This document shows, piece by piece, positions 1 through 9,352 of a stretch of 64,000 bases of DNA (position 1 is the first letter of the stretch; the number at the start of each line of letters is the position of its first letter). The notes below the pieces were generated by a model. That model saw only the letters and a list, made by a program, of their open reading frames with translations. It was not told the origin of the DNA and made no database searches. Source of the stretch: Tautonia rosea (GTDB lineage: Bacteria; Planctomycetota; Planctomycetia; Isosphaerales; Isosphaeraceae); the NCBI RefSeq assembly GCF_012958305.1, contig NZ_JABBYO010000001.1:496001-560000 (forward strand), given 5' to 3'. Both the position numbers and the translations under genes were made by a program.

Positions 1-1
1 T

Positions 2-3000
2 GTCAACGGAGATGGTGTCTTTGATGAGGGCGAGCCTGGCCTCGAAGGCTGGGAGATCGTCATCGAGAGCCTCGGGACCGAGCTCGACACAGATGATGGT
101 GGGAGCCCTGGGGGTGGTCAGGCTGGCCCTCCTCCAGGACACGGTCATGCCCCTGGTGGCCCGGTTACGGTCACGACCGGACCCGACGGTTCGTACCTGC
201 TCGAAGGCCTGGGGCCGGGCTATTACAAGGTCACCGAAAGCGTGGCGCTTCCCTGGGTGCAGACGCTGCCGGGGGCACCCGATTTCTCGTACACGATTCT
301 CCTCACGAGCGGCGGGACGGAGATCCTGAATTTCGGCAACGTCCTGCAACTGGGCGGGATTGATTATGGCGACGCGCCCGAAAGCTATGGAACGCTGTTG
401 GCCGACGACGGACCCCGGCACGAGATCGTCAGTGCGTTGCGGCTGGGGGGCTCGGTCGATCCCGAGGAGGATGGACAGCCTGACGGGCTGGCACTGGGAG
501 ACGACCTGGACGGCAATGACGACGAAGACGGCGTGAACTTCACGTCCGCCCTGGTCGCCGGCAGGGTCAATACGATCATCGTCAACGCCTCGGGGGCCGG
601 CAACCTCAGCGCCTGGCTCGACCTGGATGGCAACGGGGTCTTCGACCCGACCGATCAGGTTGTGACCGACGAGCCGCTCGTGGCGGGTGAGAACGAGGTC
701 GAGATCGACCTGACCGCGATCGGCGAGCTGGAGGAGGGCGTCGACACCTTTGCCCGGTTCCGGTTCAGCACCGACGTCGGGCTCGGACCGCTTGGCGAGG
801 CGAGCGACGGCGAGGTCGAAGACTACGCCGTGACGATTTACGCGGCCTCGGACGTGGGGATCATCATCGGCCAGGTCTTCGAGGACCTTGATGGCGACGG
901 GCTTCGCGATCCGACCGAAGTGGGCCTGAACGACTGGACGATCGAGCTGGTCAGACTCGACGGGGTGGTCGTCGCCTCGACGATCTCGGCCACCGATGGC
1001 GACAACGATGGAATGTACGCGTTCGTCGATATCATCCCGGGGACCTACGAGGTTCGTCAGCTCGTGCCCGAAGGGGACGTGACCTGGTTGCAGACCTACC
1101 CTGGTGGCGAGAGCGGCGCCGTCTCCTACTTCATCGACGTTGTCCCTGGCCAGATCGGCAGCCCGCCCTACGTGGTTGCTGCGAGCGATGGCACCGCGAC
1201 CTGGCTGGCGGACCTGGGGCCGGGGGTTGATACGTTTCCGTTGCTGGCGCAGTTCTCGCTGCTCAGCGGGGGCGGCGGGGCCGGTCACGGCGGCGATCCC
1301 TTGAACTTGACCCTCTTCGGCACGGGGGTGGTCGAACGCTTCGCCGCGACCGACGAGGACGGGGATGGCACAGCTGAGACGGTGCCGGCGACCTTCCAGA
1401 GCCTCGAACTCTCGGGTTATGTCATGGTCGGAGGGCACGAGGGTACGCCCGGTGAGATCATGGGGCCGGTCACGGTCCGGCTCTTGCAGCCGGCGACGGG
1501 CCAGTTCGGCGGAAGCAGTGAGCACGGCGAGGAGGAAACGGAAGACGGAGCGATTCCCGTTTCGTTCTCGATGCTCCTTGAGATCGACCTGACCGAGCTG
1601 GGGATGGGGGTTTACACCAGCAGCGGTACGCCTGTCTCGTTCGACGGCGGCGTCTTGCAAATTCCTTACGTGGGCACCGACATCGCGCACGAGGGTGGTG
1701 GTCCTCCGATCCAGTTCAATGACGGTGCCGGGTCGATCTATCGACTCGTTGCGGGGCATCTCATGCCCGCCTATGGAATCGACTTCGGCAACTTCGCCGA
1801 TGTCTCCGTGAGCGGCGTGGTGTTCGACGACTCCGATCTCAACGGGGTTCAGGGTCTCGATGAACCGGGCCTGGCCGGCGTGACGATTATGGTGCAACTG
1901 GCCGTGGAGGAATCGGACCACGGCGGCGGCCACGGCGGCGGCGGTTCGGCCGGTGGACATGAAGAGACTGAACCGACGGTTTTCCTCACGCTTACCGATG
2001 CCAACGGCATGTGGTCGCTGGCGAACCTGGGACCAGGAACGTACACGATTCAGATCATCCCAACAGGTGCCTACAAGGCAAGCTCGGGAGATCCGAACGA
2101 TCTGCTCACAACCGTAAGCTTCGCAAGTGGCGATGTGATCACGGAGATCAATGGCGCCCTGGCGCAGCGCGATTACGGCGATGCGCCCGATCCGACCTAT
2201 CCGACTCTGATCGCCTCGGACGGTGCCTCTCACGTGGTGACGGAGAACTTCCGACTCGGCGAGCTGATCGACGGGGAACCCGACGGACAACCGACGCCCG
2301 GCGCCGATGGCGATCCGAGCGACGACGGTGTGACGTTCGCCTCGACGGTGCTTCTGACGGGTCAGGAGACGACGATCACGGTGCACGTTTCGCTTGAGGG
2401 CGGCACCGGATTCCTCGATGCCTGGGTCGATTTCAATGCAGACGGCGACTGGGACGACCCCGGCGAGCAGATCTTTGTGTCGCAGGAAGTCGTTGAGGGT
2501 GAGAACCTGCTCCCCTTCACGGTGCCGATTGACGCCTCGGCAGGCGTCACGACCTTCAGTCGGTTCCGTCTCAGCCGGACCGGCGAATTGGCCCCGACCG
2601 GCGATGACGCGGCCGGCGAGGTCGAGGACTACTTGCTGTCGTTCAACGCGGCGCCGACGATCACCGCTCCGGCGGGTCAGGCGGCGAAGGAGCGAATCAC
2701 TGGCGGCTTCGAGCTTGGCACGCTGGTCGATCCTGGTGACGAGGGTCCCTGGTCGGTTGTGGTGGACTGGGGTGATGGCACGATCGAGACCCTGACCGTC
2801 GATGAGGCAGGCGCGATCGATCCGAGTTCGCATCGGTATCTGACTGCGGGAACGTTCGAGGTCACCGTCTCGGCCACGGATGACGACGGGGCCGAGGGGC
2901 CGTCGAGCAGCTTCGAGGTCGTGGTCGAACCAACCCCGGCGACTCCGGGAGACATGGACCGCGACGGTCTGACCGACCTGGTTGACTACACCTCTCACGT

Positions 3001-3868
3001 CGGCTCTGGCGGCCGGTTTGAGATGCGGCATTCCTCGGACGGCAGTGCCCTCGTGGTGCCGCTCGGAGAGGCGGGGGACATCCCGGTACACGGCGACTTT
3101 GATGGTGACGGCATCATCGACGTGGCCGTCTTCCGCCCGAACGTTGACATCACTGGCGACGGCATTCCGGATGCCGCCGGATGGACGATCATCGAATCGT
3201 CGACCGGCAGCACGAGAGAGGTCCTCTTCGGTGCTCCGGGTATGATGGACCTGCCCGTGCCGGCCGACTATGACGGCGACGGGAAGGCCGACATCGCCAC
3301 GTTCCGACCGGACAGCGACCTGACCCCTGGCGCGGCTGAGTGGTTCATCCTGCCCAGCGGCACCGGGATGGCCTATTCGTTTGCCTTCGGCGCAGCGAAC
3401 CTGATGGACCTGCCCGTGCCGGCCGACTATGACGGCGATGGGAAGTCCGACATCGCCACGTATCGATCGGTGAGCGATCTGCTTGCGGCGTCGGCCCAAT
3501 GGTTCATCGTCCCCTCGTCGACGAATCTCGGATATGCCGAGGCCATGGGTGATGCCGGAAACCTCGCGGCTCCGGGCGACTATGATGCGGATGGCCGGAT
3601 CGACCTGGCGACCTTCAGCCAGACTTCCTCGATGTGGAGGATTCACCACAGCTCGACGCAGGATGTACAGTCGATCCTCTTCGGGACGATCAGTACCCGC
3701 ACGGTTCCACTGCTGGCCCCCCTGGTGAGCCGTTTGGCCGCCACGGATCATGCCCTGGGAACGGGATCGGCCTCGGCTGCCCGGCTTGCAGCGATGAATG
3801 ATCATTCGAAAGCGCTTCAGATCGTTGATCTGGCGCTGGATGATCTGGACGACTGGCGGTGGAACTGA
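2..3868 (+). CDS. Giant secreted SdrD-B/GEVEDY/PKD/VCBS-like protein, 5' end outside the window
   Basis: The reading frame is open from the second base of the window with no start, so the N-terminus lies upstream; about 1288 residues are visible. It begins inside an SdrD-B-like repeat (VNGDGVFDEGEPGLEGWEI). Then come a GEVEDY domain (opening DYGDAPESYG, closing GEVEDYAV), a second Sdr-like domain, a third (GVVFDDSDLNGVQGLDEPGL), and a second GEVEDY domain (DYGDAPDPTYPT ... GEVEDYLL). A PKD-like domain (VVVDWGDGTIETL) and three to four calcium-type D-x-D-G-D repeats (PADYDGDGKADIATFR) follow. Gly/His-rich loops interrupt the Sdr domains. In planctomycetes such architectures are exported surface or matrix proteins; the function here is inferred. 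The tail (ALDDLDDWRWN) has no anchor I recognise. A start at the internal GTG/ATG near residue 80 would cut the first domain, so I treat it as partial. Confidence 0.85.
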   Translation, partial: VNGDGVFDEGEPGLEGWEIVIESLGTELDTDDGGSPGGGQAGPPPGHGHAPGGPVTVTTGPDGSYLLEGLGPGYYKVTESVALPWVQTLPGAPDFSYTILLTSGGTEILNFGNVLQLGGIDYGDAPESYGTLLADDGPRHEIVSALRLGGSVDPEEDGQPDGLALGDDLDGNDDEDGVNFTSALVAGRVNTIIVNASGAGNLSAWLDLDGNGVFDPTDQVVTDEPLVAGENEVEIDLTAIGELEEGVDTFARFRFSTDVGLGPLGEASDGEVEDYAVTIYAASDVGIIIGQVFEDLDGDGLRDPTEVGLNDWTIELVRLDGVVVASTISATDGDNDGMYAFVDIIPGTYEVRQLVPEGDVTWLQTYPGGESGAVSYFIDVVPGQIGSPPYVVAASDGTATWLADLGPGVDTFPLLAQFSLLSGGGGAGHGGDPLNLTLFGTGVVERFAATDEDGDGTAETVPATFQSLELSGYVMVGGHEGTPGEIMGPVTVRLLQPATGQFGGSSEHGEEETEDGAIPVSFSMLLEIDLTELGMGVYTSSGTPVSFDGGVLQIPYVGTDIAHEGGGPPIQFNDGAGSIYRLVAGHLMPAYGIDFGNFADVSVSGVVFDDSDLNGVQGLDEPGLAGVTIMVQLAVEESDHGGGHGGGGSAGGHEETEPTVFLTLTDANGMWSLANLGPGTYTIQIIPTGAYKASSGDPNDLLTTVSFASGDVITEINGALAQRDYGDAPDPTYPTLIASDGASHVVTENFRLGELIDGEPDGQPTPGADGDPSDDGVTFASTVLLTGQETTITVHVSLEGGTGFLDAWVDFNADGDWDDPGEQIFVSQEVVEGENLLPFTVPIDASAGVTTFSRFRLSRTGELAPTGDDAAGEVEDYLLSFNAAPTITAPAGQAAKERITGGFELGTLVDPGDEGPWSVVVDWGDGTIETLTVDEAGAIDPSSHRYLTAGTFEVTVSATDDDGAEGPSSSFEVVVEPTPATPGDMDRDGLTDLVDYTSHVGSGGRFEMRHSSDGSALVVPLGEAGDIPVHGDFDGDGIIDVAVFRPNVDITGDGIPDAAGWTIIESSTGSTREVLFGAPGMMDLPVPADYDGDGKADIATFRPDSDLTPGAAEWFILPSGTGMAYSFAFGAANLMDLPVPADYDGDGKSDIATYRSVSDLLAASAQWFIVPSSTNLGYAEAMGDAGNLAAPGDYDADGRIDLATFSQTSSMWRIHHSSTQDVQSILFGTISTRTVPLLAPLVSRLAATDHALGTGSASAARLAAMNDHSKALQIVDLALDDLDDWRWN
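3243..3460 (+). repeat. Direct 59-bp repeat encoding two calcium-type repeat units
   Basis: Two 59-bp copies (3243-3301 and 3402-3460) differ at only two bases and lie 159 bp (53 codons) apart, in frame. They encode MDLPVPADYDGDGK-type units of the secreted protein. The near identity at DNA level suggests recent duplication or gene conversion of repeat units. Confidence 0.85.
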
Positions 3869-3984
3869 CCACTGCGCCCTGGCTCGCCGGCCGAGTATTC
3901 TCGGTCGGTGGGTCAAGGGTTTGTTGCCAAATTCTCTGGTTTGATTGTTCAGTTCAGTCTGCGTTCGAATCGGAGGATCATCCG

Positions 3985-4596
3985 ATGAAAGTCATCTGCG
4001 ATGTTGATAAGTTTGGCCTGAAAGCCTGGTCGAGGGCGGGTCGATGGCAGCCCTATGCCGTGGGTCTGGCAGTGGTTGTGACCGTCTGCCTATTGAGTTC
4101 AACGACCAGGGCCGGGGTACAGGTCAGGGACCGGGTGTCCGGTGCGGGAGACCAGGCCCTCTCGCAAGCTGAAGGTCGAAACATCCAGACGTTACTGTAT
4201 CACCATTCCCTGCTCATTCGGCACGTCGTTTTTGATTATGAAGATGAGCATGGATCTGGGGTAATGACCTTGACCTGGGTAAGCGATCCCGACTCCTATC
4301 CGTGGCTCGTGGAAACGCTCCAGCAACACGTTGCACAGATGCAGGACCGTCTGGAGCGTGGGGCAAGGATTTACCAACGTGATTTGGTCTTCCGGGCGAT
4401 CTTTGATTTTGCGAGCGAGATCAGCTTTGAGTCTCAGTTCATCCCCGGTGGAGTCCTGGTCTTCGAGACGAGCCACAATCCGCTGGTCGCTGAGTTCATC
4501 CGGCTCCATGCGGAGAAGGTGAACCTCTTTCTTGAACAGGGACAGTCAGCCTTGCTGCCAGTCTCTGCGCGAGGAGGTCGGGGACCCAAACCATGA
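3985..4596 (+). CDS. Hypothetical secreted or membrane-anchored protein
   Basis: A 203-residue protein that I do not recognise. The ATG chosen has GGAGG eight bases upstream; an earlier in-frame start would overlap the preceding gene and adds no hydrophobic or domain signal. Residues about 22-42 are hydrophobic (AVGLAVVVTVCLLSSTTRA) after a basic N-terminus, so it probably carries a signal peptide ending near TRA. The rest is soluble, mixed alpha/beta, with no cysteines in the mature part and no known catalytic motif. It follows the giant secreted gene on the same strand after about 115 bp, so joint expression is possible. A strong hairpin follows downstream. Confidence 0.7.
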   Translation: MKVICDVDKFGLKAWSRAGRWQPYAVGLAVVVTVCLLSSTTRAGVQVRDRVSGAGDQALSQAEGRNIQTLLYHHSLLIRHVVFDYEDEHGSGVMTLTWVSDPDSYPWLVETLQQHVAQMQDRLERGARIYQRDLVFRAIFDFASEISFESQFIPGGVLVFETSHNPLVAEFIRLHAEKVNLFLEQGQSALLPVSARGGRGPKP

Positions 4597-4683
4597 TGAT
4601 GATGGATAGGGGTCTTTGGAGCGGGTTTCGAACCGTCAGATCGACGCTCCGAGGATCCGGGGAATCCTGATTAAACGTGACCG

Positions 4684-4709
4684 GCCCTGATGGGATGACC
4701 CATCAGGGC
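4684..4709. terminator. Bidirectional hairpin between convergent genes
   Basis: A perfect 11-bp stem (GCCCTGATGGG / CCCATCAGGGC) with a 4-base ATGA loop sits between a plus-strand gene and a minus-strand gene. It is followed by a short TTT on the plus strand and, on the minus strand, by TTTAAT after a few bases. This placement suits a bidirectional intrinsic terminator. Confidence 0.75.
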
Positions 4710-4790
4710 GGCTTTGCGTTGGAGGTGGGAGGACTCCTGAGGGTCGATCAGAACGGAACCATCGCGACCGGGAGTTGTTGGAGCTTCGCG

Positions 4791-4979
4791 TCAAAGCTCT
4801 GGGACCGAGGATTTCCCGTCCCCCGAATCGGGGTGCATTCCCTGGTGGATCATGGCCATGCGTTCGCGGTGGCGGAACCAGGAGTTGAAGATTCCAGCAA
4901 CGGAACCGGAAAGAATTGCGACAATGGCGATCCACGCAAACCAGGGGATCGAACCGATGGCGGTCCAAACACTCGACAT
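4791..4979 (-). CDS. Small PspB-like membrane protein
   Basis: A 62-residue protein with one N-terminal membrane helix (about residues 12-33, FAWIAIVAILSGSVAGIFNSW). A basic amphipathic segment follows (RHRERMAMIHQGMHPD), then a polar tail. The HRERMAMI-GMHPD signature resembles PspB-like or small planctomycete envelope proteins (from memory of the family; no search was run). GGAGG precedes the ATG at good spacing. It lies about 77 bp downstream of ftsH on the same strand. A tiny membrane protein beside a membrane protease could be a partner or substrate, but that is inference only. Confidence 0.65.
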   Translation of the reverse strand: MSSVWTAIGSIPWFAWIAIVAILSGSVAGIFNSWFRHRERMAMIHQGMHPDSGDGKSSVPEL

Positions 4980-5056
4980 GAGGAAGCCTCCGACACGAGC
5001 AAGGAGCAGAATTGCCTGCGACGCCCAGCATGATCGAGCGGGCGAAGACCAGGTGT

Positions 5057-7036
5057 TCAGGAGGGGGTTCGCTGTTCCTGTAGATTTCTTGTAGAATTAC
5101 GTTCGGGTTCAGGTTCGTTCGGATCAGTGGTTTCTTGGAGGAATGATCGGGTCGGGTGCGGACTGGATTGGTCCGGATCGCCCGGAATCGTCGGCGAAGG
5201 AGCCGGGTCGGGGTAACGATTGAGGACTGAGAGGAGCTCGGCGGCGTCGATTGTCTCGCGATCGAGCAGCCGTTCAGTCAGGGCGACGAGGGCATCCGCA
5301 CGGCGTCGGAGCACGGAATGTGCCAGGGCGAGCGCGTCGTCGAGGATCCGGCGGACCTCAAGGTCGATCTCTCGGAGGGTCCGTTCGCTCCAGCCGGGGC
5401 CACCCTGACCGGAGGAGGGGTCGATTCCGTAGCAGACCCGGCCGAGGTTGGGGCTCATGCCGAAGTCGGTGACCATGCGGCGGGCGATCTGGGTGGCGCG
5501 TTGGAGGTCGCTGGTCGCACCGTCGGAGATGGAGCCGAGGGCAAGTTCCTCGGCCGCGGTGCCGCCGAGAAGCCCGGCAAGGCAGTGCAAGAGCCACTCG
5601 GTCGTGTGGAGGAAGCGGTCTTCCTCGGGTCGATACATGGTGAAGCCGCCCATGCCATTGCCCCGGCCGATGATGGTGACCTTGTGGACGGGGTCGGTGC
5701 CGGGAAGGCTGGCGGAGACGAGGGCGTGGCCGGCCTCGTGGACGGCGATGCGTCGGCGCTCGTCGGGCCGCATGATCCGGCCACGGGTCTCGGGACCGGC
5801 AAGAATGCGTTCGAAGCCCTGTTCGAAGTCGGCCCGCTCGACGCGGTCCTTCCCCTTGCGGGCGGCCAGCAGGGCGGCCTCGTTGACGAGATTGGCCAGC
5901 TCGGCACCGGCGAAGCCGGAGGTCATGGCGGCAACCTGGCGGAGATCAAGCTGATCGCAGAGGGGGATCTCTCGGGAGTGGACCTTGAGGATTTGTTCTC
6001 GGCCGGAGAGGTCGGGGGGATCGACCCGGATGTGGCGGTCGAATCGCCCAGGGCGGATCAGGGCGGGATCAAGCGTTTCGGGGCGGTTGGTGGCCGCCAT
6101 GACGATGATGCCGCTATTGACATCGAAGCCATCCATCGCCACGAGGAGCTGGTTGAGGGTCTGGTCGCGCTCGTCCTGGGCTCCGGAAGCGCCGGAGGAC
6201 CGGACCTTGCCGATGGCGTCGATCTCGTCGATGAAGATGAGGCAAGGGGCCTTGGCCTCGGCCTTGGCAAAGAGGTTGCGGACCCTGGCGGCGCCAACGC
6301 CGACATACATTTCCATAAAATCGGAGCCTGATAAGGCAAAGAACGGGACCCCTGCTTCGCCCGAGACGGCTCGGGCGAGCAGAGTCTTGCCGGTGCCGGG
6401 TGGGCCGACGAGGAGGACACCTTTGGGGATGCGACCGCCGAGTGCGGCGTAGCGTTCGGGAGTCTTGAGGAAGCCGACGACTTCCTGGAGTTCCTCGACG
6501 GCCTCGCGAAGCCCGGCGACGTCGTTGAAGGTGACGCGACGGGTCGATTGGTTGCGGGCGTTGGATTTACTGCGAGTGAAGGCCATCGCGGGGCCGAGCC
6601 CGCCTCCCCGGGTGATCAGGAAAAGGCCGAGCAAGAGGAGGACGACCAGGCCGAGGGTGGCGATGCCGGAGGCAAGGGGGCCGATGTCTCTCGTGAATTC
6701 ATAGTCGTCGGCATGTTGATCGAGGAGTTCGGTCAGGTTCGGGTCGGCCTGAGCGCCCGACCAGGTGGCTCGGACCCGTCTCGGCTGGCCGTCGGCATTG
6801 AGGGAGCGGAGCTCGGCGTCGAGGCTCCGCGTCCCCAGTTGGACCGACTTGACCTGTCCCTCGATCAGGTTGCGTCGGAACTGGCCGTAGGTCCAGGACT
6901 CGATTGCCGAGGCGCGATGGTTCATGATCGCGGCGATGGAAAAGAGCATCAGGACGGTGGCGATCGCAAGGCCCCAGATGAGGGGTCGATTCCATTCTGA
7001 CGCGTTTCCTGAGGAAGGTGACTGATGCGCGCTCAT
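5057..7036 (-). CDS. ftsH: ATP-dependent zinc metalloprotease FtsH
   Basis: A membrane-anchored AAA+ protease of 659 residues that degrades misassembled membrane and regulatory proteins. Visible parts in order: TM1 (about 18-38), a periplasmic FtsH-ext domain (about 45-115), TM2 (about 122-142), Walker A GPPGTGKT (211-218), Walker B LIFIDEID (266-273), an arginine-finger region (ATNRPETLDPALIRPGRFDR), and the zinc site HEAGH (433-437) in the M41 domain. The C-terminus is a proline-rich polar tail. The length is normal for the family. The spacing to the upstream histidine kinase gene is about 118 bp of AT-rich DNA, which suggests its own promoter. No strong Shine-Dalgarno sequence precedes the ATG. 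Confidence 0.95.
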   Translation of the reverse strand: MSAHQSPSSGNASEWNRPLIWGLAIATVLMLFSIAAIMNHRASAIESWTYGQFRRNLIEGQVKSVQLGTRSLDAELRSLNADGQPRRVRATWSGAQADPNLTELLDQHADDYEFTRDIGPLASGIATLGLVVLLLLGLFLITRGGGLGPAMAFTRSKSNARNQSTRRVTFNDVAGLREAVEELQEVVGFLKTPERYAALGGRIPKGVLLVGPPGTGKTLLARAVSGEAGVPFFALSGSDFMEMYVGVGAARVRNLFAKAEAKAPCLIFIDEIDAIGKVRSSGASGAQDERDQTLNQLLVAMDGFDVNSGIIVMAATNRPETLDPALIRPGRFDRHIRVDPPDLSGREQILKVHSREIPLCDQLDLRQVAAMTSGFAGAELANLVNEAALLAARKGKDRVERADFEQGFERILAGPETRGRIMRPDERRRIAVHEAGHALVSASLPGTDPVHKVTIIGRGNGMGGFTMYRPEEDRFLHTTEWLLHCLAGLLGGTAAEELALGSISDGATSDLQRATQIARRMVTDFGMSPNLGRVCYGIDPSSGQGGPGWSERTLREIDLEVRRILDDALALAHSVLRRRADALVALTERLLDRETIDAAELLSVLNRYPDPAPSPTIPGDPDQSSPHPTRSFLQETTDPNEPEPERNSTRNLQEQRTPS

Positions 7037-7154
7037 CGGGGTTCGTCTCGGTGATCGATGTCAGGGCGAAAGCGATGGGAATCCGTAGTCGACGGTCAAT
7101 CGAAAAGACGAGAGAATGGTGATATTTTAGAAAATGTTGAAACGAATTGTCGTA

Positions 7155-9170
7155 TTATGATTCAGAATCTCCGGGATCGATCCGGAATCCAGAGCGGGCC
7201 TTGAAGGCTTCGGGGCGGGAGCGTCGATCGGGAGTGGCCGGGATGGCTACGCCAATGGTCGAGGCGGCGGGGTGGTGTTCGATTCGGCGGGCTTTGGACA
7301 GGTCAATGGTGCCGTCGGAGAGGGCGACCTCGATGCGACGATCGCCGGGGAGTTGCTGGGGAATGATCACGGTGAAGGTGCTACCCCGACCGGGTTCGCT
7401 GTCGAGGGTCACGTCGCCGCCGAGCATCCGGGCCAGTTCCCGGACGATCGAGAGGCCGAGCCCGGTTCCCTGGTGCTCTCGGATCAGGACGTCGGCCGAC
7501 TGGCCGGGGATGCCGGCCTGGCGGAACTTCTCGAAGATGACCTCGCGGTCCTCGGCTGCAATGCCGACACCGTTGTCGGCCACGGCGACGACGATGGATC
7601 GGCCTTCGGCTTTGGCCGAGAGGATTACGCGGCCTCCTTCGGGTGTAAACTTGATGGCGTTGGAAAGGAGGTTGTAAACGATCTGTCGGAGTTTCCCCTG
7701 GTCCTGTCGCACGAGCGGGATGGCCTCGTCGAGCCGGCATTCGAGCTCGATGCTTTTGCGCTCGGCCATCGGGCGCATTTGCACGGCGAGGGTTTCGCAG
7801 ACTTCTCGGACGGAGAAGTCGTCGGAGCGGACCTCCATCTTGCCGGACTCGATTTTGGCGAGGTCGAGGATGTCGTTGATCATCGCGAGGAGCATGCGAC
7901 CACTGTTCTGGATGTTCGACGCATAACGGCGCTGTTTCTCGCTGAGCTGTTCGTTTCCGGAGAGGACTTCGGAGAAGCCAATAATGCTATTTAAGGGTGT
8001 TCGGAGTTCGTGGCTCATGGTGGCGAGGAAATCACTCTTGATCCGGTTCATCTCGTAGAGGGCCATGTTGGCCTGGGCCAGCTCATCGACTTTGCGGTCG
8101 AGATCGCCGTTGACGTCGCGCAGTTCCTGCTGCATGGCGACGAGGTTGTGGAGCATGCGGTTGAAGGCGTGGGAGAGCTCCTCGAACTCGTCTCCGGTCT
8201 GGATGCGGCTGCGGATATTGAGTCGGCCGGCGGCGATGGCGTCGGAGACCTCGCGGAGGTGCTTGACCGGACGGACGATGATGTAGCGGACGATCGTCCA
8301 GGAGGCGAACATTGCCAGGATGGCTGTAACCAGGGCCGTGGCGATCAGGATGGCTCGGTTGCGGTTGATGGCCTTGTTGGTCTGCTCCATCGGCAGCTTG
8401 ACCAGAACGACGCCGGCGAGGTCGCCGGGTTGGGTGCGGGCGTACTTGCCCGTCTCGTCGAGGCGGATCATGTCATGATACTGGGCGGCGTAAGAGAGGC
8501 CGGGTTCGTCGTCGAGGGGGGGGGGCTGCGGATCGATCTGTTGCAGGCCGGAGGTGGGGGCGTCGTCATCCACGCTGGTCATCTCGATCGGCACCATCGC
8601 AGGGACCGAGTCGGAGGCGGGGCTGGCGTGGCAGGAAGCAATGCAGCCGGGACGAAAGAGAACGGCTTGCACATAGGTATATTCCGAGCGATCCTGGCCG
8701 ATTTCGGTGTATTCGGCCGGAGTACCGTCGGGGAAACTGTAGGGGCGAGTCACGCCGTTGACGTCCCAATCGCCGCGCTGGCGGACGGCGGCCTGGAGAA
8801 AGCGATCAACGATCCGGCGTTCGAATTCGTCGCGAGGGCGGCGGTCGGCGTCCTCGGCAAACGGCTTGACGACGTGCCAGTCGAAGTGCTGGAAGCCGTC
8901 TTTGGGGGTCAGTTCCCGAGACACCTTGTCGACGATCGGGGCCAGTTCGGGACGGACGAGCGCAGCCTTGAGGTGAATCTCCTCAAGGATTGGCTTGACC
9001 TGCATCCGGGCGGCCTGACGGCTCTGGCCGATGACCAGGCTTTCGGTCTTGCGACCGTAGATGTAGAAGCTGATCGTGACCAGCAGCAGAATGCCGCCGC
9101 CGAAGATAAACCGGCACTTTCGCTCCAGGCTCGTTTCGCCGAGCAGGTGCTTGAAGGTGCGATACGACAC
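7155..9170 (-). CDS. Sensor histidine kinase with DUF3365/Tll0287-like heme domain and HAMP
   Basis: A 671-residue membrane histidine kinase starting at GTG with GGAG upstream. Order: TM1 (about 21-40), a periplasmic DUF3365/Tll0287-like domain (about 45-270), TM2 (about 273-297), HAMP (about 298-350), a coiled-coil linker, HisKA with phosphoacceptor His387 in SHELRTPL, and HATPase_c with N box (NLLSNAIKF), G1 (DNGVGI) and G2 (GTGLGLSIV). All catalytic boxes are intact. The periplasmic domain contains C176-x3-C180-H181 (GCIASCHASP), a variant of the CxxCH c-type heme site expected in this family. A redox, oxygen or NO sensing role is inferred. No response regulator gene is adjacent. Confidence 0.88.
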   Translation of the reverse strand: MSYRTFKHLLGETSLERKCRFIFGGGILLLVTISFYIYGRKTESLVIGQSRQAARMQVKPILEEIHLKAALVRPELAPIVDKVSRELTPKDGFQHFDWHVVKPFAEDADRRPRDEFERRIVDRFLQAAVRQRGDWDVNGVTRPYSFPDGTPAEYTEIGQDRSEYTYVQAVLFRPGCIASCHASPASDSVPAMVPIEMTSVDDDAPTSGLQQIDPQPPPLDDEPGLSYAAQYHDMIRLDETGKYARTQPGDLAGVVLVKLPMEQTNKAINRNRAILIATALVTAILAMFASWTIVRYIIVRPVKHLREVSDAIAAGRLNIRSRIQTGDEFEELSHAFNRMLHNLVAMQQELRDVNGDLDRKVDELAQANMALYEMNRIKSDFLATMSHELRTPLNSIIGFSEVLSGNEQLSEKQRRYASNIQNSGRMLLAMINDILDLAKIESGKMEVRSDDFSVREVCETLAVQMRPMAERKSIELECRLDEAIPLVRQDQGKLRQIVYNLLSNAIKFTPEGGRVILSAKAEGRSIVVAVADNGVGIAAEDREVIFEKFRQAGIPGQSADVLIREHQGTGLGLSIVRELARMLGGDVTLDSEPGRGSTFTVIIPQQLPGDRRIEVALSDGTIDLSKARRIEHHPAASTIGVAIPATPDRRSRPEAFKARSGFRIDPGDSES

Positions 9171-9352
9171 CGGCGGTCTCCGTCGGGACGCTCGGAGAAC
9201 GAAACGATCCGCCGACGGACGCGACGAGGTCCGAGCAGCGGGTCTTGAGACGCTTGCGATCGTCGGCGCGGGTCCTTCCTGGATTCAAATTCAGGATACC
9301 CGATCGTGGCAAGGCCGCCTAGATGACCCTCGCCGCTGCCCCGGAGGAGGGA

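Noticed and set aside
5318-6331. 337-codon plus-strand open frame
   Set aside because: Antisense to ftsH.
8010-9248. Long open frame (412 codons) on the plus strand
   Set aside because: Antisense to the histidine kinase; Gly/Asp/Val-rich composition typical of the complementary strand of a high-GC gene, no Shine-Dalgarno or family match.
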